Shown: positions 1 through 9,147, numbered from the stretch's first letter. The stretch is DNA of 64,000 bases from JBFXCK01 sp050182275 (GCA_050182275.1 JBFXCK010000003.1:62001-126000), one strand, 5' to 3'. Translations and numbers: made by a program. The notes: a model not told the origin generated them from the letters alone.

Positions 1-217
1 AAATCGTCAAAATTGTAAAAAACACTTGGCTTTTAAAAGGTTTATGTCGTAGGTTGCAGCAAGTAAGATGCGTATAAGGCAAAAGCCGTTAAAAATATAA
101 ACGCATTTGGCAGTCAAATTGAACAGCGAAGCGACAAGAGAATGCATAAGCAATAATTGCCAAAGACATTATTAGGAAAAAATACTTGAGATTCACAACT
201 AGACATATGGAGCTATC
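1..217. other. Intergenic leader of the DUF4167 gene
   Basis: AT-rich stretch without a convincing gene. A weak ribosome binding site (GGAG at 209-212) precedes the ATG at 218. I see no clear promoter; the start of the window probably cuts just behind the upstream gene. Confidence 0.4.
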
Positions 218-652
218 ATGAGAGGTGGAGTCAATCGCCGTAACCGCGGCCATCATAGCGGACGTCACAACGGCCCAGGCCGCGGCCCTAACCCCAATCG
301 CGGCGGGCAGCATATGCCCGTCCGTTTTCAAATGTTTGACAGCAACGGCCCCGAAGTCCGCGTGCGCGGCAACCCGCAGCAAATTTGCGATAAATACACC
401 GCGCTTGAGCGCGATGCCAGAGCCTCAGGCGATCATGTTTTGGCCGAGGCTTTGTTGCAGCATGCCGAACATTATCAGCGTTTGTTAAACGCCGAACCGC
501 GCCAGCAGCAACCGGCGATGCAGCCTGCTTTCTCGCCCGACGTGCCGAACCTGCCGCCGATGGAAGGCGAAATGCTGGAAGGCGAAGCAACGGTCGAGCG
601 TGTCGCCAAGCCGGTTCAGGCCCCGCCCGCCGATGCGGATGCGGCGTAGACA
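218..652 (+). CDS. DUF4167 domain-containing protein
   Basis: Protein of 143 residues. The first ~30 residues are Arg/Gly/Asn-rich and basic. A conserved core follows (VRVRGNPQQICDKY, then a helical ALERDARASGDHVLAEALLQHAEHY segment) and a Pro/Ala-rich acidic tail. This layout is typical of the alphaproteobacterial DUF4167 family, whose function is unknown. The basic, disordered N-terminus suggests nucleic-acid binding, which is inference. The gene lies directly upstream of clpB and is separated from it by a strong terminator. The GGAG before the ATG supports this start; reading frames overlapping it on the other strand are shadows. Confidence 0.85.
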
Positions 653-681
653 CAGTATTTTAGCTTTTTGTTAAGGAATTA

Positions 682-713
682 GGGGCCGGCATAAAAACCG
701 GCCCCTTTTTCTT
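682..713 (+). terminator. Rho-independent terminator after the DUF4167 gene
   Basis: GGGGCCGG (682-689) pairs perfectly with CCGGCCCC (698-705) across an A-rich loop and is followed by TTTTTCTT. It ends the DUF4167 transcript, so clpB needs its own promoter. Confidence 0.9.
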
Positions 714-744
714 GAAATTTGATTTTTAGTAGGCATATTTATAG
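711..744 (+). promoter_or_regulatory. Possible heat-shock (sigma-32 type) promoter of clpB
   Basis: CTTGAA at 711-716 is followed 17 nt later by CATATTTA at 734-741. This resembles the alphaproteobacterial RpoH pattern (CTTGAA, about 17 nt, CyTATnT). It is the only space between the preceding terminator and clpB, which is a classical heat-shock gene. The ATG of clpB lies where transcription would begin, so the mRNA would be leaderless or nearly so. The motif match is by eye. Confidence 0.5.
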
Positions 745-746
745 AT

Positions 747-3344
747 ATGAATCTCGATAAATATTCCGACCGTCTGAAAGGCTTTATTCAATCCGCCCAC
801 AGCTATGCCTTGGGTCAGGGCCATCCCCGTTTTGTGCCCGAACATGTATTGAAGGTTTTGCTGGATGATAAGGAAGGCATGGCCGCTTCTTTGATTAAAG
901 AAGCCGGCGGCGATTTGCGGAAAATTACCCAAAGCATTCATTCCGAAATCGATAAAATGCCGAAAGTGCAGGGGGAAGGGGCTTCCGGCCCGCAAATGAC
1001 GCCCGAATTGGCGCGTGTTTTTACCACGGGCGAAGAGGCGGCTTCGAAAGCCGGCGATAGTTTTGTCACGGCCGAAACAATGTTGCTGGCAATGGCAATC
1101 GCCGAGGGCACCAAGGCGCATGATATTTTAAAGGCGAATGGCATTACGCCGCAAAATTTGAATAAGGCGATTAAGAATTTGCGCAAAGGCAAAAAAGCCA
1201 CTTCCGCCGCCGCCGAAGATTCCTATGACGCGCTGGCCAAATATGCCCGCGATTTAACCGAGCTGGCGTTAAAAGGCAGGCTTGATCCCGTCATTGGACG
1301 CGATGAAGAAATCCGCCGCTGCGTGCAAGTGCTGGCGCGGCGCACCAAAAATAACCCCGTCCTCATCGGCGAGCCGGGTGTTGGTAAAACCGCCATCGCC
1401 GAAGGTTTGGCGCAGCGCATTGTCAGGGGCGATGTGCCCGACAGTTTGAAAGACAAAAAGCTAATGGCGCTTGATTTGGGCGCCTTGGTGGCGGGCGCTA
1501 AATATCGCGGCGAATTTGAAGAGCGTTTAAAGGCGGTTTTGCAAGAAGTGCAAGCCGGCGAAGGCCAAATTATTTTATTTATCGACGAGCTGCATACTTT
1601 AATCGGCGCCGGCAAGGCGGAAGGGGCGATGGATGCCTCAAACATGCTAAAGCCGGCATTGGCGCGCGGCGAATTGCATGCGATTGGCGCAACCACGCTG
1701 GATGAATACCGCAAATATATTGAAAAAGACGCGGCTTTGGCCAGGCGCTTTCAGCCTGTATTCATTGGCGAACCCAGCGTCGAAGACACCATTTCCATCC
1801 TGCGGGGCTTGAAGGAAAAATACGAACTTCACCACGGCATCCGCATTACCGACGGCGCGATTGTTTCGGCGGCCACGCTTTCCCACCGCTATATCACCGA
1901 CCGTTTCCTGCCCGATAAGGCGATCGATTTGATGGATGAGGCCGCCAGCCGCCTGCGCATGGAAGTGGAATCAAAACCCGAATCGCTGGATGAGCTTGAC
2001 CGCCGCATTATGCAATTAAAAATCGAGCGCGAGGCTTTAAAGCGCGAAAGCGATGCCGCCAGCCAAGACCGCCTGCGCAAATTGGAAAAAGAATTAAGCA
2101 CGCTTGAAAAACAATCGATCGAGCTTTCCAAACAATGGCAGGAAGAAAAGGCCCATATCGGCGGCGAGCGGGATATAAAAGAGCGGCTAGATCAAGCCCG
2201 CCAGCAATTAGAGCAGGCCCAGCGCCAAGGCGATTTGGCCAAGGCCGGGGAATTAAAATATGGCACGATTCCGGAATTGGAAAAGAAACTGGCTAATGCC
2301 GCTTCTTCCGGCAATGGCAAATTGCTGCGGGAAGAAGTAACGGCGCAAGATATTGCCGCCATTGTCTCCCGCTGGACCGGCATTCCGGTCGAACGTATGA
2401 TGGAAGGCGAAAAACAAAAATTACTGCAAATGGAAGAAAAACTGCGCCAGCGCGTGATCGGGCAGGAGGAGGCGGTGAAAGCCGTTTCCTCAGCCGTCCG
2501 CCGCGCCAGGGCGGGCTTGCAAGACCCGAACCGCCCGATGGGTTCCTTCTTATTCCTTGGGCCAACGGGGGTTGGTAAAACCGAATTGGGCAAAGCTTTA
2601 GCTGAATTTTTATTCGACGATGAATCGGCGCTTCTGCGTATGGATATGTCGGAATATATGGAAAAACATTCAGTCGCCCGCATGATCGGCGCGCCGCCGG
2701 GCTATGTAGGCTATGAGGAGGGCGGATCGCTGACCGAAGCCGTACGCCGCCGGCCCTATCAAGTTTTATTATTCGATGAGGTTGAAAAAGCCCATCCCGA
2801 TATTTTCAACGTGCTCTTGCAGGTGCTGGATGATGGCCGCCTTACCGATGGTCAGGGCCGCACGGTTGATTTCAGAAATACGATTATTATTCTGACCAGC
2901 AATTTGGGCAGTGAAATTCTGGCTTCCCAAGGCGAGCTGGAGCCGGTCGAGGCCGTGCGCCCGCAGGTGATGGATATTGTCCGCCGCGCTTTCCGCCCCG
3001 AATTTTTGAACCGGTTGGATGAAATATTGCTTTTCCACCGCCTCACCCGCTTGCAAATGGATGGGATTGTTGAGGTGCAGCTGGGCAGATTGCGCAAATT
3101 GCTTGCCGAACGGAAAATCACCCTTACCTTGGACGATACCGCCCGCACCTGGCTTGCCAACCAAGGCTATGACCCGGTTTACGGCGCCAGGCCCTTAAAA
3201 CGGGTGATCCAAAAGAACATCCAAGACGCCCTGGCCGATTTGCTGTTGCGCGGTGAAATCCAGGATGGCCAAACAGTTAAGGTCACCGCTTCAGACGGCG
3301 CTTTAAAGCTAAGCCCCAGCAAATCCAAGGCCGAAGCGGCCTAA
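747..3344 (+). CDS. clpB: ATP-dependent disaggregase ClpB
   Basis: Hexameric AAA+ chaperone of 865 residues that extracts polypeptides from aggregates together with the DnaK system in the cytoplasm. The sequence shows the Clp N-domain (about 1-145), the first AAA module with Walker A GEPGVGKT (208-215) and Walker B ILFIDELHT. The middle coiled coil, rich in Glu, Lys and Gln, spans about 400-525. The second AAA module has GPTGVGKT near 610 and LFDEVEKAHPDIFNVLLQVLDDG. Length and order match full-size ClpB. The N-terminus (MNLDKYSDRLKGFIQSA) aligns with family starts although no Shine-Dalgarno sequence precedes it. It is transcribed alone. Confidence 0.98.
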   Translation: MNLDKYSDRLKGFIQSAHSYALGQGHPRFVPEHVLKVLLDDKEGMAASLIKEAGGDLRKITQSIHSEIDKMPKVQGEGASGPQMTPELARVFTTGEEAASKAGDSFVTAETMLLAMAIAEGTKAHDILKANGITPQNLNKAIKNLRKGKKATSAAAEDSYDALAKYARDLTELALKGRLDPVIGRDEEIRRCVQVLARRTKNNPVLIGEPGVGKTAIAEGLAQRIVRGDVPDSLKDKKLMALDLGALVAGAKYRGEFEERLKAVLQEVQAGEGQIILFIDELHTLIGAGKAEGAMDASNMLKPALARGELHAIGATTLDEYRKYIEKDAALARRFQPVFIGEPSVEDTISILRGLKEKYELHHGIRITDGAIVSAATLSHRYITDRFLPDKAIDLMDEAASRLRMEVESKPESLDELDRRIMQLKIEREALKRESDAASQDRLRKLEKELSTLEKQSIELSKQWQEEKAHIGGERDIKERLDQARQQLEQAQRQGDLAKAGELKYGTIPELEKKLANAASSGNGKLLREEVTAQDIAAIVSRWTGIPVERMMEGEKQKLLQMEEKLRQRVIGQEEAVKAVSSAVRRARAGLQDPNRPMGSFLFLGPTGVGKTELGKALAEFLFDDESALLRMDMSEYMEKHSVARMIGAPPGYVGYEEGGSLTEAVRRRPYQVLLFDEVEKAHPDIFNVLLQVLDDGRLTDGQGRTVDFRNTIIILTSNLGSEILASQGELEPVEAVRPQVMDIVRRAFRPEFLNRLDEILLFHRLTRLQMDGIVEVQLGRLRKLLAERKITLTLDDTARTWLANQGYDPVYGARPLKRVIQKNIQDALADLLLRGEIQDGQTVKVTASDGALKLSPSKSKAEAA

Positions 3345-3481
3345 AAAAATCCATTTCTAAACCTTCCGGGCTATTGAAATACTCCTTAAAACCCGCTACA
3401 AGGGCGGCATAAGAATAATAGTAAATAACAGGAAGCTTCGTTTCGAAGGCCTATCAGGAACCGAGTACGAGGAGATGCAAA

Positions 3482-4048
3482 ATGAGCCATCAGCTTTTTA
3501 TTGAAAGATTAGAGGCATATCTGGAAAAGCCAACATTCTGGCATGACGGTTTTACAGATTCTTGCCGCAAATTAATGAATATGTTAGCAGAAGGCTTAAA
3601 AGGAAAGTTTGATGTTTCTATATTTGATAGAGATGATCGGGCTACTTTGACCAATGCTTATAGCAAATTAGCTACTGAGATTTTATGGGTGATCTATTCT
3701 GATCAGAATTTACAAAGATTTGCGGCAGAGCAAGCACAAGCTAAGCGGGGTAAATATCTTGAAGATCATCCGCTTGCCGAGCCAGCCAAGCTAGCTGCCT
3801 CTGGCCGTAAAACCTACGCGCACTATTTGGCGTATGTGGCCCACGCAGTAGGGAATAACCTTAGGGAAGAATATAAAAGCACCGAGCCTCATAAATATCC
3901 ATTCGGTCAGCCGGAAGTTATAGAAAGAATAGTAAAAGAAGCTATCGCCCTGTTTATGCGCGACCGCGAAGCGATGCGCATCGGGCGGGAGTTGCATAAA
4001 CACCAGGAACGGCTTAGAAGCCACAAAAGGGTTCAAGAAGTCAGCTAA
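3482..4048 (+). CDS. Hypothetical protein, 188 aa
   Basis: I do not recognise this family. The protein is soluble and mostly helical, with no signal peptide or membrane segment. The C-terminal third is rich in Arg, Glu and Lys. A GAGGAG ribosome binding site lies about 8 nt before the ATG and supports the start. The 5' half is visibly more AT-rich than clpB and the M23 gene around it, which may mean recent acquisition or weak expression. It converges on the M23 peptidase gene with only 5 nt between the two stop codons. Confidence 0.65.
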   Translation: MSHQLFIERLEAYLEKPTFWHDGFTDSCRKLMNMLAEGLKGKFDVSIFDRDDRATLTNAYSKLATEILWVIYSDQNLQRFAAEQAQAKRGKYLEDHPLAEPAKLAASGRKTYAHYLAYVAHAVGNNLREEYKSTEPHKYPFGQPEVIERIVKEAIALFMRDREAMRIGRELHKHQERLRSHKRVQEVS

Positions 4049-4053
4049 CCAGC

Positions 4054-5526
4054 TTACCGCATCGCCAATTTAAGCGATTTTTGCTGCAGCTGGGCGACCG
4101 TATTTTCTAGATGCAAACGCACGGTTTTGAATTTTTGCAGCTCTTTGCCCGCCAATTGACGGCCGGTGGGGAATTTCACGCCCATCGGATTTACGGCGGC
4201 GGCATTTTTATGAACTTCATAATGCAAATGCGGGCCGGTCGACATGCCGGTGGTGCCGACATAGCCGATCACATCGCCCTGGCGCACGCGCTGGCCAACC
4301 TTCAAAGTTTTTGCATAGCGCGATAAATGAGCATAAGCGGTGGCATAGGTCGGGTTATGGCGGATTTCGACATAGTGGCCATAGCCGCCATTCCAATTCT
4401 TTTGCACCACCACGCCATCCCCGGCGGCGATTACCGGCGTGCCGACATTAGCGGCGAAATCAATGCCGGTGTGCATGCGGCTAAAGCCCAAAATCGGGTG
4501 GTTGCGCATACCGAAGCCCGCGGTGATGCGCCCGCCGGCAATTGGGGTGCGTAACAGCGCCTTGCGCACGCTGCGGCCCTTTTCATCATAGAAATCGGCG
4601 CGGCCATCATCGGCAGAAATATAGCGGAACATTTTATGTTCCTTGCCGCTTAAGCGCAGCGCGCCATAAACCAGGTTCCCGGTGCGGATAAAACGGCCCC
4701 GGTCGTCATAGACTTGTTCAAAAATTGCTTCGAAACGGTCGTTGCTGCGGATATCGCGCTGGAAATCGACATCGTAAGACATGGCGCGGACCATTTCATT
4801 ATAGACCGAACGTGGTATGCCCGCTCTGCTGGCCGACTGGCTGAAAGAGGAGCCGATTTTGCCCTCGGCCAAGGCCAGTTTGGTTTTCAATTCCCGTTTA
4901 AGCATGACGGCGCTAAAGACGCCCTTGTCTTTGCGGTTTAGCACCAATTCGCGTTCGGCGCTGGGACGGAAGCGCAAACTTTCTAAATCGAACTGCGCCG
5001 CCGCCATCTTATCTTCCGCTGCGCCGGCGCTTAAGGGGATAACCGGCAGCAACACAAGCGTTAATTCCTGGCCAATTTGCAAATCATGCGGGTCGTAAAC
5101 TTTGCGTATGGCGTTCAAGACATTTTGCGCCTCGTCTTGCGATAGGCCCACTTGGCGCAACATGGTGTAAAGCCGGTCGCCTTTGCCGACCTTTAGGGTG
5201 CGGGTTGTGGCTTTGGCTAGTTCCGGCCCTTCGCTGGTTTCAAGATCGGCCAGCTCCTTGAAATGATCGCCATTAGGCAATGCCGCAACCGCCTGTTCGA
5301 CCACTGATAGCTGGGCCGATAGACGGGGGGCTAAAAGCTTAATGCCGGGTTCCACTTCCGGCGGCGCGCCTGCGCCCAATAACAACAAAGCCGCCACAAG
5401 GCTGACGGCATAGGAATTACGGGAAAGAAGACGCGGCAACAGCAGGCGGTAAGCCGCCTCGGCCTCGATCTTGATTTGCGCCCAGGCGCAGAAAGCCGCC
5501 TTCGCCAGAAGCTGGCGGGCTAGCAT
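4054..5526 (-). CDS. M23 family murein DD-endopeptidase with LysM/OapA-like domain
   Basis: Predicted zinc endopeptidase that cuts peptidoglycan cross-links in the periplasm, MepM/YebA-like. A single membrane anchor (about 38-54 from the ATG) is followed by an OapA/LysM-like segment (about 110-157, KVGKGDRLYTMLRQVGLS). The C-terminal LytM domain holds the zinc ligands in MHTGID (His352, Asp356) and the HLHYEV motif (about 433-438). Length (490 residues) fits MepM-type proteins. I chose the ATG at 5526; an in-frame TTG at 5574 would add 16 residues and neither has a good Shine-Dalgarno sequence. A CCGGCTAAAGCCGG stem followed by a T-run lies just upstream of the ATG and could attenuate expression. 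Confidence 0.9.
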   Translation of the reverse strand: MLARQLLAKAAFCAWAQIKIEAEAAYRLLLPRLLSRNSYAVSLVAALLLLGAGAPPEVEPGIKLLAPRLSAQLSVVEQAVAALPNGDHFKELADLETSEGPELAKATTRTLKVGKGDRLYTMLRQVGLSQDEAQNVLNAIRKVYDPHDLQIGQELTLVLLPVIPLSAGAAEDKMAAAQFDLESLRFRPSAERELVLNRKDKGVFSAVMLKRELKTKLALAEGKIGSSFSQSASRAGIPRSVYNEMVRAMSYDVDFQRDIRSNDRFEAIFEQVYDDRGRFIRTGNLVYGALRLSGKEHKMFRYISADDGRADFYDEKGRSVRKALLRTPIAGGRITAGFGMRNHPILGFSRMHTGIDFAANVGTPVIAAGDGVVVQKNWNGGYGHYVEIRHNPTYATAYAHLSRYAKTLKVGQRVRQGDVIGYVGTTGMSTGPHLHYEVHKNAAAVNPMGVKFPTGRQLAGKELQKFKTVRLHLENTVAQLQQKSLKLAMR

Positions 5527-6030
5527 CAAAAAACGGTTTCCGGCTTTAGCCGGCCTAAAGAGTTCGTTGGTCAAAACAAGCCTATAGCGTAGTGAAACCG
5601 ATCCAGTTACTCACGAGGGAAAGATGTACCTTCCTTAACGTCGTTGACGGGGCAGCCCGAAGGCCAGAAACCGCCATAAATTAATTGGCCCGAAATTTCC
5701 TTAAGTTTGCCCGTCCTGTCAACCCCTTAGCAACCCTGTTATGGGGATAAGCGATAATTTTTGTAATTTTGTTGCAAAATAAAGCCAATTTTTGGCCCTA
5801 TTGGTTAATAAATGTCACACCTCTAGGATAGCGGAATTTATTTGAAAAAAGACTAAAGAAGGAATTTGTATAAAATGGAAGATAACTTTCTAATCCTAAA
5901 ACAAGCTTTAGGATAGCCTATCCATCCCCAGGCGTTATAATTTTAACGACAAGAAGGTTGCCTCCTTGCTTGGGGTATGGTTTTAGCGTAAGCGAGAAGC
6001 AACTCCTGGTTTTCTTTACTTTTTTATTCA
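5527..6030. other. Divergent intergenic region between the M23 gene and the Gln-rich operon
   Basis: About 500 nt that must carry the promoters of both divergent genes. I see no gene. The only small frame with a possible start (ATG at 5875) stops after 13 codons. No near-consensus promoter is evident, and the last 30 nt before the ATG at 6031 are pyrimidine-rich without a Shine-Dalgarno sequence. Confidence 0.4.
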
Positions 6031-7539
6031 ATGCTCGATACCATACCTTTAGCAGAAGATGCCGATTTGCGCGAAGAAATTATCCGCGCCACGCCCGCTA
6101 TGCGCGGCGGTTTTAAAATCGCGCCGCTCGTTAAAAAGCCGGTAGAGCCGAATAATAAACTCCGCCAGCCGGATGAAAAAGAGGCTAAGAAAAAATTAGA
6201 AGAATCAGAAATTCAGCTTCAAGCGCTGTTAAAATTATTAGCGCAAAATGAGATGGAGGAGGGGTTTGACGAGGAATGGATCGAATCCCTGCCCGATGGA
6301 ATTTATCGCGGCAGCCGTAAAGGGCGGGGGCGGCGGGCGCTTTGCACCATTCAAATGCTGTATTTTTTGCAACTGGCGCAAACTACGCATATGCCGAAAC
6401 TGTCGCCCGTTCAAATTCAGATTTTACAGCAACTGCAGCAATTAAACCGTGAAATTACGATCGCGCAGCGGCTGCCGGAAAGTTTGGCGGTCACGCGCAT
6501 CGAAACCATTTTGCAAAGCCAGTTATTTCTTCAAACCATTCAGCAAAGTATGGCGCAGCCGCAAATACGGGCGCTGGGGCCTTTGTCTCATACCGAAGCC
6601 GTGCGGGTTATTATGCAAACAGCTGCGCGCGAAAGCGCCTTCGCTTTGCAATTGGCCGCCGGCCGGATTGAACAATATATTCAAGCCGGGCAGGCGGCGA
6701 CCGTTGAGCGCCAACTGCGCCAAATGCTGGAAATCGTCTTGAGCGCAAAAGGCCAAATGGCGGCAACGCTTTTGCCGGCGGCGGTTGCAACAAAAGCAGC
6801 CGCACCGCTTTTGTTGCAACCGCTTTCTTTAGCGCCGCTTGAACAGGCGGCGGTGCAAATTAACCGCCAGGCGCAAAGCGTTTTTACTCCAGCGTCCATG
6901 CAGGCGGTTGCTAAAGAAATAGAGCCTTTGCTGGAACAGGCCGCGCAAAATCCTTTGACAGTGCGCCGCGATATTCCGCTGGCGGCGGAGTTTCAGCAGC
7001 AAAACACGATTGCCGCGAATGCGGCGCAGATTGATTCTTTAACTACGACTATCACACCTCCGCGAATTAATACTCCTAATGATAATCAACCGCAGGAGCG
7101 CCTTATTGTTCATCAGAAAAAAGAAGAAAGAGTTGAAGAAAAAGATCAGCCTCAAACTCAACCACGCCTCCGCCCCGTTTTGCGCCGCCGCCATTGGAAT
7201 ACTGAGCCGTCCCGTAAGGAAGAGCCTATATCAGGCCGTCGTCCCGGCCCTTCTCCCCGCGGCCGCCGGGGAGGAACAACGAAGCAGGCGGAGGTAAAGG
7301 TAAAGCCAGAAGTAATTCAAATCATAGCTTTACCCGCTATTCCACTTCCCACCTATATGCCGCCGGCAGTGATGCCAGAGGCGGATGATTTATTAGTAAA
7401 AGCTTCTACCTTAGGCGTTTGCCCAAAAACCGGGCGGCCGGGTTGTATTTGCACTCCGACGTTGAAGCAAAGGGTTGAGTCGGGCTTTAAAATGGCCCAG
7501 AATGTTTGGGAAAAAATATTTAATAAAGACCGTGAATAA
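6031..7539 (+). CDS. Gln/Ala-rich hypothetical protein, paralogue of the 664-aa protein at 39.6 kb
   Basis: Unrecognised protein of 502 residues without signal peptide or membrane segment. Residues about 45-90 hold LLKLLAQ followed by an acidic EEWIESLPDGIY motif. A long Gln/Leu/Ala-rich helical region follows (about 95-330), then a basic, Pro/Arg-rich disordered stretch (about 355-430) and a C-terminal Cys cluster (VCPKTGRPGCIC, about 468-479). The same architecture (LLALLAQ, ELDEFMAGLPDSL, Gln-rich helices, Pro-rich linker, NCPVLGG near the C-terminus) is seen in the protein at 39602-41596, so the two look paralogous. It leads an operon with the next two genes. Function is unknown; a scaffold or surface-associated role would be a guess. 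Confidence 0.7.
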   Translation: MLDTIPLAEDADLREEIIRATPAMRGGFKIAPLVKKPVEPNNKLRQPDEKEAKKKLEESEIQLQALLKLLAQNEMEEGFDEEWIESLPDGIYRGSRKGRGRRALCTIQMLYFLQLAQTTHMPKLSPVQIQILQQLQQLNREITIAQRLPESLAVTRIETILQSQLFLQTIQQSMAQPQIRALGPLSHTEAVRVIMQTAARESAFALQLAAGRIEQYIQAGQAATVERQLRQMLEIVLSAKGQMAATLLPAAVATKAAAPLLLQPLSLAPLEQAAVQINRQAQSVFTPASMQAVAKEIEPLLEQAAQNPLTVRRDIPLAAEFQQQNTIAANAAQIDSLTTTITPPRINTPNDNQPQERLIVHQKKEERVEEKDQPQTQPRLRPVLRRRHWNTEPSRKEEPISGRRPGPSPRGRRGGTTKQAEVKVKPEVIQIIALPAIPLPTYMPPAVMPEADDLLVKASTLGVCPKTGRPGCICTPTLKQRVESGFKMAQNVWEKIFNKDRE

Positions 7540-7558
7540 AAAAATATAGGAGAGCGTA

Positions 7559-8095
7559 ATGCAATTACTCGAAGAATCAATTGTCACCGCCATGGGCCAT
7601 CGCCCGCTATTTCTATCCCCTGAATTGTCGGCACGGGTGCAGCAAGTAAGGAATTCGCTTTCCGCGCATGCCATAGAGGCTTTGTACCGCGTGGCTTCGG
7701 AAGCTATGCCGTTGCAATTGATCGGCCAATTAACGGTATCAGGCATTGAAGCAGAAATTTGGTGGCCTGTTTCATTAAGGGTGAAAGGAGCAATAGGTTT
7801 GCCCTGTTGTGCCGTGGTGCGGTGGCAAGATGATAAAGGCCAAAAAGGCATTGTTGCTGGACGGATCGCGCGCGCTTTGCTTCCTGAAATGATTGAAGGT
7901 GAACCGCGCTTGCTGGTAATGATGGAAGGTCAAATCGGTTTTTTGCCCAAAGATAAGCCTTTTTCTTGGCCGGTACGTTTTGAAAAAAGCGATGATCCAT
8001 TTACCGCGGCCAAAAGGACGGTGGTCAATGAACGTAAAGCTTGGTTGGAAAGTTTAGCTAAACGCGCCGATTTAGTGCGCTCCTTATTCAGATGA
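7559..8095 (+). CDS. Hypothetical protein, 178 aa
   Basis: Soluble protein of unknown family. The middle has alternating hydrophobic beta-like strands (LQLIGQLTVSGIEAEIWWPV, then GLPCCAVVRWQDD, then RLLVMMEGQIGF) and the C-terminus is a basic helix. A GGAGAG ribosome binding site lies 6 nt upstream of the ATG. It starts 19 nt after the Gln-rich gene and its stop overlaps the start of the next gene (ATGATGA), so the three are translationally linked. Confidence 0.65.
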   Translation: MQLLEESIVTAMGHRPLFLSPELSARVQQVRNSLSAHAIEALYRVASEAMPLQLIGQLTVSGIEAEIWWPVSLRVKGAIGLPCCAVVRWQDDKGQKGIVAGRIARALLPEMIEGEPRLLVMMEGQIGFLPKDKPFSWPVRFEKSDDPFTAAKRTVVNERKAWLESLAKRADLVRSLFR

Positions 8096-8886
8096 TGAAT
8101 ATTTCCGGTATTCATAAAATCGGCATTAAAGGCGCTTTAGGAGTTATCGCCGCTCTTATCTTGCCCCATATTCCCTGCCTCTTAATCGCCAGCGGCATCT
8201 TCGCGGCAAGCGCAGGCGTTGCAGCTTTTTTTAGCAATCCCTTGGCGATTACCGGCATTGGCTTGGCAGGCGGCGGATTATCTTTATTTGTGTACCGCCA
8301 AGTATGCTGGTGGCGCTGCAATTTGGATGAAACAAAATCTTTCACCTTCCGCCGCCGCCGTCCTGTGCCGCTTACTCTTGAGCAATTATTAGATAAAGCG
8401 CGCACCGTAAAATTTATTGAACCGCCAACGCGGCGCAGCTTGATCGCCGCAAGCGCGCTTATAAGCGGCGGGGTTTTATTGGCGGGCGGAGCGGGGATTC
8501 AAACGGCGCTTTCCCCGGCGCGGATTTCTTGGCAGGAATTAGAAAATTGCGAGCGCGTAATATTCACTTCCCCCGATCAAAAAGCGGGAATTATCGCTGT
8601 GGCCGCTGCTGACAAAGTTTTATTTTTCGATAGCAAAAATTTCGGCGCGGAAAGTTTCGAGCAATGCGGCGGCGCTTTTCATTTATGGATTCCTTTTAAG
8701 CATCCCAGTTTTGGCGCCACCCCTTTGCCTGAAGCAGAAGCGGGCGCAAAAATAATGAGCTGGAAAACTTCCTATGAAAAAGTTTCGCCGGAATCGGCAA
8801 GCCTCATTCAAGCAGCCGCAGAAAAAGCGATTCAGGCCGCTATTGCCCAGTATTTATCCGGCCGCCAAGCGCAAAAAAACCGCTAA
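8092..8886 (+). CDS. Hypothetical membrane protein, 264 aa
   Basis: Third gene of the operon, overlapping the stop of the preceding gene by 4 nt. Two adjacent hydrophobic segments (about 13-35 and 40-66) form a hairpin in the membrane. An Arg-rich loop (FRRRRP) follows, then a third hydrophobic segment (about 118-135). The remaining ~125 residues look soluble and contain ERVIFTSPDQKAGIIAVAAADKVLFFD. I do not recognise the family. The 207-aa protein at 18351 has a loosely similar plan (membrane segment plus small soluble domain) but I cannot show homology. Confidence 0.65.
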   Translation: MMNISGIHKIGIKGALGVIAALILPHIPCLLIASGIFAASAGVAAFFSNPLAITGIGLAGGGLSLFVYRQVCWWRCNLDETKSFTFRRRRPVPLTLEQLLDKARTVKFIEPPTRRSLIAASALISGGVLLAGGAGIQTALSPARISWQELENCERVIFTSPDQKAGIIAVAAADKVLFFDSKNFGAESFEQCGGAFHLWIPFKHPSFGATPLPEAEAGAKIMSWKTSYEKVSPESASLIQAAAEKAIQAAIAQYLSGRQAQKNR

Positions 8887-9118
8887 GCAGATAGGTTTAT
8901 AATGCTTCCGAATAGTAATATTAGTTTTTTTTAACACGATTTTTAGTTAAATAGTTTCACTATAAAATATTACAATAAAATAATATTATAAAATATGATA
9001 CTTTACTTACTAAAAATCTCTTTTATGCTGCAAATTCAGGCCCTTGAAATCCATTAAATTATCCCCAGATTCCCTCTATAGCCCCTTAAAAAATCTGCAT
9101 TTTTTTTAAAGAAAGCGT

Positions 9119-9147
9119 TTGACACCCCTAGGGGCTTTAAGTATAAG
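9119..9147 (+). promoter_or_regulatory. rrn operon promoter (sigma-70 type)
   Basis: Consensus -35 TTGACA (9119-9124), a 17-nt spacer and -10 TATAAG (9142-9147), preceded by A/T-rich sequence. The spacer begins with the perfect palindrome CCCCTAGGGG (9125-9134). It is the best promoter upstream of 16S. Confidence 0.85.

Noticed and set aside
288..653. Long minus-strand frame opposite the DUF4167 gene
   Set aside because: It is the complement of a clearly recognised gene, has no ribosome binding site and an implausible His/Arg-rich composition.
5875..5916. 13-codon frame with AAGGAA upstream before the Gln-rich operon
   Set aside because: It is too short to distinguish from chance, and no attenuator-type structure or repeated codon pattern follows.
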